NCBI GenBank assembly: GCA_020342025.1
Contig: CP070840.1
Coordinates: forward strand, 3,131,554 to 3,142,536
Source of the DNA: Deltaproteobacteria bacterium
Lineage (GTDB): Bacteria > Desulfobacterota > DSM-4660 > Desulfatiglandales > HGW-15
DNA length: 10,983 nucleotides
Reading direction: 5' to 3'
Shown: piece by piece, positions 6,947 to 10,983 of the stretch
How the letters are laid out: the number at the start of each line of letters is the position of its first letter
How positions within the stretch are numbered: the stretch's first letter is position 1
Position numbers and translations under genes: made by a program
Notes under the pieces: model-generated
What the model saw: only the letters and a program-made list of their open reading frames with translations
Databases searched by the model: none
Told to the model about the DNA's origin: nothing

Positions 6947-8614
6947 TTACTCAGCCTCAATGAGGGCATCCGACCACCTTCGGGCGCTCACCTCTTCGGT
7001 GGAGTAATCGGGCAAGAGGATGGGGGCAATGACGGGGTTTTGAATGCCTGCCTCATCCAGCTCCTTTTCAAATTTAACCACATGATCCAACGTGAGCTTT
7101 TTCAGTTGAACGCCCTTCTTCACATATTCGGCCGCATTAATCCCTGAGCGGCGTCCGAAGGCGATGATATCCTGGAGGCTGTTGCCCATCAGGCGGTTCT
7201 CTCCATGAATACCCCCCACCACCTCGCCCGCCCCATAAAGTCCAGGCACAGCGGTTTCGGCGTTGGCGTTAATGTTGATACCACCGTTCTGATAGTGCAG
7301 CGTGGGGTAAACCAGCATGGGTTCTTTGCTGATATCAATCTCATGACGCTGAAACTGGATGAACTTGGCAGGGAGTTCCTTGCGGACCGTACCCTCTCCA
7401 TGCAGCAAATCGATCATAGGGCAGTCAAGCCATAGGCCAACACGTCCGGTGGGTGTGATAACACCCTTTCCCCTCTCAATGGCCTCACGGATGAGTTCTG
7501 CAGATTCCACATCCCGGGGTTCCAGCGGAAAACAGAATTGTTCTCCGTCTATGTTCAATACGTGGGCACCTAGTCCTCGCACCTTCTCAGTGATCAAGAG
7601 ACCCACGTTCTGTTCAGGATAGACGGCCCCGGTGGGATGGTACTGCGTGGAGTAAAGGTATTGGTTTCCCACGCCCGCACGGTAGGCCAGGACCACACCG
7701 TCCATGGTGGCACCGTAGTGGTTGGTCGTGGCGTAACCTTTGACGTGAAGTCGTCCAAAACCGCCAGTGGCAAGGATCACGGCCTTGGCCTTGGTCACGT
7801 AAAATTCACGCGTCTCCATGTTGTAGAGGATGGCGCCCGCGCATTGTCCCCCTTCATCCAAAAGGAGTTCCACGGCAGGGCAGAATTCCAGAATGGTGAT
7901 GCTGTCTGAGCGGTTGCGGGCCTCGTCCCTCAACACCCGCATGATCTCTGCACCGGTCATGTCACCGGCTGAATGCATACGTTTGCGAGAGGATCCTCCG
8001 AAGTGGCGCACGTCCATGCGCCCATCAGGAAGCTTATTGAACATCATGCCCAACTCTTCCAGCCAGGCGATGGAAAGAGGTGCGTCGTGGGCCAGGGCCG
8101 CGACCAGGTCCGGTTGATTCGTAAAGTGCCCCCCACCGACGGTGTCCAAATAGTGATAGTATGGTGAATCGCACTCTTGGGTCGCCGCCTGAATGCCTCC
8201 TTCGGCCATGATGGTATTGGAATCACCGTGACGCAGCTTGGTCGCCATGATCACTTTTACATCCCTCTCTGACGCCATCAGAGCCGCTGAGGTGGCAGCG
8301 CCTCCACCACCAATAATCAGGACGTCAGTTTCGTAATCCACAGTGGAAAGGTCCACGTTTTTGGGTCTCACCATGGACTTGGATTCCAGGAGATCAGCCA
8401 CCTCTTCCTGGAAAAGATCACCCTTGTTGGGTCCCACCTTTATGGCGCGCCGACCCTCTTTCTGGTAATCTGGATGGTACCTATTGAGCACCTCCTCCCG
8501 TTCTTCAAGGCTCAAGGGTGGGTAGTGTTCATTGCGCCGGGACATCTCCAGTCGCTGCGGGCGGGTAGCTTCAACCCGTTTTATCAACGCTCTCAATTCA
8601 GGCGTGTAAGGCAT
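6947..8614 (-). CDS. fumarate reductase/succinate dehydrogenase family flavoprotein subunit (TfrA/SdhA-like)
   Basis: This 555-residue FAD subunit would interconvert fumarate and succinate, or a similar enoate and alkanoate. A long N-terminal extension (about 1-95) precedes the dinucleotide-binding motif VLIIGGGGAA (98-107). The FAD segment SNTIMAEGG (132-140) has Asn133 where classical SdhA/FrdA have the covalently FAD-linked His, so FAD is probably non-covalent. Active-site residues are present: H326 (QYHPTG), E343 (LITE), R367 (PRDV), H440 (TLHYQNGG) and R474 (NRLMGNS). The C-terminal helical domain is short. The frame is open up to 8854, but the start at 8614 (MPYTPELRAL) has AGGAGA 7 bases upstream and the extra 80 codons look non-coding. 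It is the last gene of a minus-strand set with the Fe-S and CCG subunits, after a 395-base structured gap. It is not L-aspartate oxidase judging from its Fe-S and CCG partners, but a different enoate substrate is possible. Confidence 0.88.
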   Translation of the reverse strand: MPYTPELRALIKRVEATRPQRLEMSRRNEHYPPLSLEEREEVLNRYHPDYQKEGRRAIKVGPNKGDLFQEEVADLLESKSMVRPKNVDLSTVDYETDVLIIGGGGAATSAALMASERDVKVIMATKLRHGDSNTIMAEGGIQAATQECDSPYYHYLDTVGGGHFTNQPDLVAALAHDAPLSIAWLEELGMMFNKLPDGRMDVRHFGGSSRKRMHSAGDMTGAEIMRVLRDEARNRSDSITILEFCPAVELLLDEGGQCAGAILYNMETREFYVTKAKAVILATGGFGRLHVKGYATTNHYGATMDGVVLAYRAGVGNQYLYSTQYHPTGAVYPEQNVGLLITEKVRGLGAHVLNIDGEQFCFPLEPRDVESAELIREAIERGKGVITPTGRVGLWLDCPMIDLLHGEGTVRKELPAKFIQFQRHEIDISKEPMLVYPTLHYQNGGININANAETAVPGLYGAGEVVGGIHGENRLMGNSLQDIIAFGRRSGINAAEYVKKGVQLKKLTLDHVVKFEKELDEAGIQNPVIAPILLPDYSTEEVSARRWSDALIEAE

Positions 8615-8684
8615 GTTCTTCTCCTTTTTTGCAAACTTGGCTTTCTGGTGGACCGATTCACTCCGAGGCCACGCCCCGTTTCTC

Positions 8685-8696
8685 AAGGCCGTATCT
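8685..8696. repeat. 12-bp inverted repeat arm (partner of 8821-8832)
   Basis: AAGGCCGTATCT here is the exact reverse complement of AGATACGGCCTT at 8821-8832. In the minus-strand transcript this arm lies about 70-82 bases before the flavoprotein ATG. It could compete with the local hairpin for the 8821-8832 segment. Confidence 0.6.
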
Positions 8697-8823
8697 ACCA
8701 TGTGAGTGGGCGGTGACCCAATATTTTGCGGTTTAACAAAGTGCGGGGAGACTCCCTGGGGCGCAGAGGCGCAAACCTCAAAATATGGCGTCACTGCGGG
8801 GCCCGGTGGAATTTTTTTCGAGA

Positions 8824-8847
8824 TACGGCCTTTCGAAAAGGGCCGTA
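8824..8847 (-). promoter_or_regulatory. 10-bp stem with UUCG loop in flavoprotein leader
   Basis: Positions 8824-8833 pair with 8838-8847 around a 4-base loop (CGAA on plus, UUCG on minus). All pairs form in the plus-strand sense, with one G-T wobble. In the minus-strand RNA one A-C mismatch interrupts the stem. The sequence following it on the minus strand is an A-run, not a U-run, so it is not a simple Rho-independent terminator for the upstream gene. Confidence 0.5.
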
Positions 8848-8860
8848 GCCTCATCTTACT

Positions 8861-8875
8861 AGCCCCTATGGGGCT
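8861..8875. repeat. short perfect hairpin AGCCCC-TAT-GGGGCT
   Basis: A 6-bp perfect inverted repeat with a 3-base loop, 13 bases from the larger hairpin in the same leader. It has no U-run on either side. It may be part of the same folded leader, or a minor palindrome. Confidence 0.4.
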
Positions 8876-9009
8876 TGAGCAAAGCCTGGTCCTCTGGCCC
8901 CGGATTCTTTACTATCTTGAACATTTGAATTTAGACGTTGTTTGGAGCTTGGGATTTGGGATCTGAAATAAGGGCAACTTTCCATGTATTTTTTGTTCCC
9001 CTAGGTGAA

Positions 9010-9813
9010 CTACAAATACTCTTGTTCTTTGGGTTTCCACTGGCCAGGAGGCGCCAAATCGGGTTCCCGCTCTCTCTCGCCATAACGCTTTTCCAACTCC
9101 TCCCTGTCCATCTTAACGAGTTGTTCGAGTATTTTGTCATATTTGCCCGAATCGATCTCTTCAACCCGTTTTCTCAGGTGCTCCGCATGAGGCGCCATGT
9201 ATTTCCCATAAAGACGACGTGCCAATTGAGCCATATGGTACTGCGGCAGTTCACCCATGCAGCGACTGGCGCAGAGACCACACTGGATGCAATCAAAAGA
9301 GAGCCGCGCTGCCTTCTCAATATCCCCCTGTTTCAGGGCGGAGACAAAATCCAGCACCTCCACATCCATGGGACAGGCCTTGGTGCAGTTGTTACAGGCT
9401 ACACAACGAAACAGCTCCGGGTAAAGGGCATGGATAGACTCAGCGGTCGGTTCCATTTCCTCCATATCATAAGGGGTCCTGTTAGCCGGATAGAAGGGGA
9501 TCTGGGTGAGGTACATATCGGGTTCCACCACCGTCTGGCAGGCGAGTCCGAAATGGAGTTTGTAGTCCCCCGCTTTGCGGTACACGGTAGGGCATGCCCC
9601 GCAAATGCCGCCCCGGCATCCGGCACCGCGTATGAACTTGAAACCAGCGAATTCCATCGCCTTCATGATGGTCAGGGTCTCTGGCACATCGTACCTCTTG
9701 CCCATAATATAGATGGGAATGGTGCGGGCGCCCTCTGGCAAAATGGCCCGGTCACCGGTCGCCATCTTTTGGGCGCGTTGCTCAGTGGATTCTGTGATTG
9801 CCGTCTCTGACAT
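9010..9813 (-). CDS. Fe-S subunit (2Fe-2S plus two 4Fe-4S), FrdB/TfrB N-half-like
   Basis: This 267-residue electron-transfer subunit has an N-terminal plant-type [2Fe-2S] domain with cysteines C66, C71, C74 (GCRGGICGACP) and C92. A helical ferredoxin domain follows with two complete CxxCxxCxxxC motifs: C137/C140/C143/C147 (CVACNNCTKACP) and C175/C178/C181/C185 (CIQCGLCASRC). Classical SdhB/FrdB lack one cysteine in the last motif and bind [3Fe-4S]. Here both motifs are complete and look HdrC- or GlpC-like, so two [4Fe-4S] clusters are expected. The C-terminal 80 residues are charged and probably helical. AAGGAG lies 8 bases from the ATG at 9813 but only 2 bases from an ATG at 9819, so the inner start is preferred. 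It sits between the CCG-protein and flavoprotein genes and would wire one to the other. The substrate or quinone partner is not visible. Confidence 0.9.
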   Translation of the reverse strand: MSETAITESTEQRAQKMATGDRAILPEGARTIPIYIMGKRYDVPETLTIMKAMEFAGFKFIRGAGCRGGICGACPTVYRKAGDYKLHFGLACQTVVEPDMYLTQIPFYPANRTPYDMEEMEPTAESIHALYPELFRCVACNNCTKACPMDVEVLDFVSALKQGDIEKAARLSFDCIQCGLCASRCMGELPQYHMAQLARRLYGKYMAPHAEHLRKRVEEIDSGKYDKILEQLVKMDREELEKRYGEREREPDLAPPGQWKPKEQEYL

Positions 9814-9894
9814 ATTCATAACTCCTTGCTTAAATCATTCCATGTTCTTACAAAGCGCTGGAATATTGATGTCATCTGGGTTTTGGACCACACA

Positions 9895-9972
9895 TGGAGT
9901 GATGGAGTATCGGAGTACTGGAGTAATGAAAATTTCCAACAATTTAAAACTCCACGACTCTAAAACTCCAAC
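9895..9972. repeat. paired, oppositely oriented 8-bp tandem arrays (TGGAGT type)
   Basis: Four 8-base units on plus (TGGAGTGA, TGGAGTAT, CGGAGTAC, TGGAGTAA; 9895-9926) are followed after 22 bases by three units in the opposite sense (ACTCCACG, ACTCTAAA, ACTCCAAC; 9949-9972). The two halves are partly complementary and could fold as a long imperfect hairpin in the 204-base gap between the CCG-protein and Fe-S genes. No T-run follows on either strand. Confidence 0.65.
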
Positions 9973-10017
9973 AGAACTTCGAAACGTTTCTGTCCATCGT
10001 AAAACCTTTTTATTAGG

Positions 10018-10917
10018 TTAGGCTGCGTCCTTTTCGAAATCGATGGGGTAACCCTTGCTCTTCAGCAATTCGATGCTCGCCTGGTCGTTCAATTCAAAGT
10101 GACAGACTTGGGGGTTCAACCCGAGTGCAATGGCCAACAACTGGGTGATATAGAATGTGGGAACCATCTTCCTGATTTTCTCTTCTTCAAAGAGCGCTCC
10201 CTGCTTTTTGCCCAGGTTGAACTCGCACAGGGGGCAACTGAGAACCAGGGCCTCCGCACCCGCTTTTTCGGCCCACTCCAGGATGGTTGAAGCCGCGTCC
10301 TTCGCAGCGTCAGGATTTCCAAGTATCTGATAAGATCCGCAGCAGAGATCCGCAGCGGGGAAATGGACTGGGGTTGCTCCCAATGCCTCCAGAAACTGGG
10401 TCATGAGTTCAAAGCTGCCTGGTGGCTCGATGGCCACGTCGCGCGGACGCTGCAAGGTACAACCATAGTAAGGCGCAACTTTTAGTCCGTTCAGTGGGAC
10501 CTTGACGTGTTCACGGAGTTTATCCCAGCCAATCTCGTCCTTCAGGAAGGTGAGAAAATGTACCACATCCACTTCCCCGGCGTAGTCCATTTCTTCATCC
10601 ATGAAAAGATTGATGGTTTCCCTTTTCTCCTCATCGTCCCGCATCAGCAAGTTGGCGCGCGCCAGGCTGTTGTAACACATGGAACAGAGGGTGACCAATT
10701 TGTCACGGCCCTGCTCCTTCACACGGATAAGATCACGGACGGGCGCTACCTGATGTATCAGGTCATCATCTGCAAGGGAATGAACAGCCCCACAGCAATT
10801 CCATCGGGGCAACTCTTCCAACTCGATGCCGAGGGCAGCCATGGAAGCAATAGCGGCATCATCGAGATTCTTGGCTTTGGTCTTCAAAGTACATCCAGGA
10901 TAGTAGCTGACTTTCAT
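10018..10917 (-). CDS. HdrB/SdhE-like protein with two cysteine-rich CCG domains
   Basis: This 299-residue protein belongs to the heterodisulfide reductase subunit B family. Both CCG domains are complete. The first is C9-X31-C41C42-X35-C78-X2-C81 (YPGC, NCCG, CSMC). The second is C153-X38-C192C193-X34-C228-X2-C231 (YYGC, LCCG, CPLC). In HdrB such motifs hold non-cubane [4Fe-4S] clusters that act on disulfides; in SdhE- and MfrE-type enzymes they are linked to quinone reaction. The tail PTFYITQLLAIALGL is typical of the family; there is no real membrane helix. The start at 10917 (MKVSYYPGC) is chosen because GGGAGA lies 4 bases upstream; an ATG at 10977 would add 20 residues with no family match. 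It is the first gene of the minus-strand redox set, so it probably forms a complex with the Fe-S and FAD subunits. Its physiological partner (thiol or quinone) is not decided by the sequence. Confidence 0.9.
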   Translation of the reverse strand: MKVSYYPGCTLKTKAKNLDDAAIASMAALGIELEELPRWNCCGAVHSLADDDLIHQVAPVRDLIRVKEQGRDKLVTLCSMCYNSLARANLLMRDDEEKRETINLFMDEEMDYAGEVDVVHFLTFLKDEIGWDKLREHVKVPLNGLKVAPYYGCTLQRPRDVAIEPPGSFELMTQFLEALGATPVHFPAADLCCGSYQILGNPDAAKDAASTILEWAEKAGAEALVLSCPLCEFNLGKKQGALFEEEKIRKMVPTFYITQLLAIALGLNPQVCHFELNDQASIELLKSKGYPIDFEKDAA

Positions 10918-10983
10918 CGTTCTCCCTAGCTGGTTTCCATCCAGAAATGGCCCTTTTTTGCAATCCCCGCCTGCCATATGGCG

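Larger units (their letters stand above)
8615..9009 (-). other. 395-bp gene-free structured leader between Fe-S and flavoprotein genes
   Basis: No convincing gene was found. The frame continuous with the flavoprotein lacks family similarity and a good ribosome binding site at its far start. Contents on the plus strand: 12-mer AAGGCCGTATCT (8685-8696), the GC-rich stretch 8745-8775 with GCGCAGAGGCGC (8761-8772), a T-run (8812-8818), a 10-bp hairpin (8824-8847), a 6-bp hairpin (8861-8875), and a low-complexity GCTTGGGATTTGGGATCTG stretch near 8947-8965. This is long for a spacer inside a presumed complex operon. It may hold a separate promoter or a transcript-level control element. Confidence 0.6.

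Noticed and set aside
8824..8847. Rho-independent terminator of the Fe-S gene
   Set aside because: On the transcribed strand the stem is followed by an A-run instead of a U-run, and it lies about 160 bases past the stop codon.
8615..8854. 80-codon N-terminal extension of the flavoprotein reading frame
   Set aside because: The added residues show no family similarity and include the structured leader; the start at 8614 has a clear AGGAGA site and begins a plausible protein.
8938..9810. Long open frame of 290 codons on the plus strand
   Set aside because: It lies almost wholly antisense to the Fe-S gene, whose three cysteine motifs are clearly real; the plus-strand translation resembles no known family.
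9895..9972. CRISPR-like array
   Set aside because: Units are only 8 bases, drift freely and have no spacers of regular length; no cas gene is present.

Overview
The window looks like part of a chromosome from an anaerobic Gram-negative bacterium, most likely Desulfobacterota (the former Deltaproteobacteria) or a relative. This is inferred from three things: a fumarate-reductase-like flavoprotein kept with HdrB/HdrC-like Fe-S subunits, an RND efflux pump with a lipoprotein adaptor (which implies an outer membrane), and AT-richer intergenic spacers full of short-period degenerate repeats. No rRNA, tRNA, CRISPR array, transposase or phage gene was seen.

Layout. Positions 1-221 (minus) hold the start of yebC, a translation/transcription factor, cut by the left edge. 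Positions 497-1090 (minus) encode the 23S rRNA methyltransferase RlmE. Divergent from it, 1300-2040 (plus) encodes a TrpF-like TIM barrel that lacks the usual catalytic cysteine. It is followed by a periplasmic adaptor lipoprotein (2165-3418) and a 1073-residue RND permease (3656-6877). Together these two make two thirds of a tripartite efflux pump; no TolC-type outer-membrane gene is present.

Convergent with the pump and all on the minus strand is a three-gene redox cluster. In transcription order it is a two-CCG-domain HdrB/SdhE-like protein (10917-10018), a 2Fe-2S plus 2x4Fe-4S protein (9813-9010) and an FAD subunit of the fumarate reductase/succinate dehydrogenase family (8614-6947). The set resembles thiol:fumarate reductase (TfrA plus TfrB, with TfrB split in two) or the SdhABE/MfrABE type of quinone-linked enzyme. 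Electrons would run between the CCG subunit, the Fe-S chain and the FAD, where fumarate and succinate interconvert. The acyl-site residues are conserved, but the histidine that binds FAD covalently in classical enzymes is replaced by Asn.

The non-coding DNA is the most unusual part. A 138-bp element is present twice at about 88% identity without gaps (247-384 and 3496-3633). The copies are inverted on the chromosome, but each lies 22-25 bases upstream of a start codon (yebC and the RND permease) and in the same sense as that gene. Degenerate 8-bp and 9-bp tandem arrays occur at 467-506, 3423-3460 and 9895-9972. The 395-bp leader of the flavoprotein gene contains hairpins and a 12-bp inverted repeat that could form two mutually exclusive structures.
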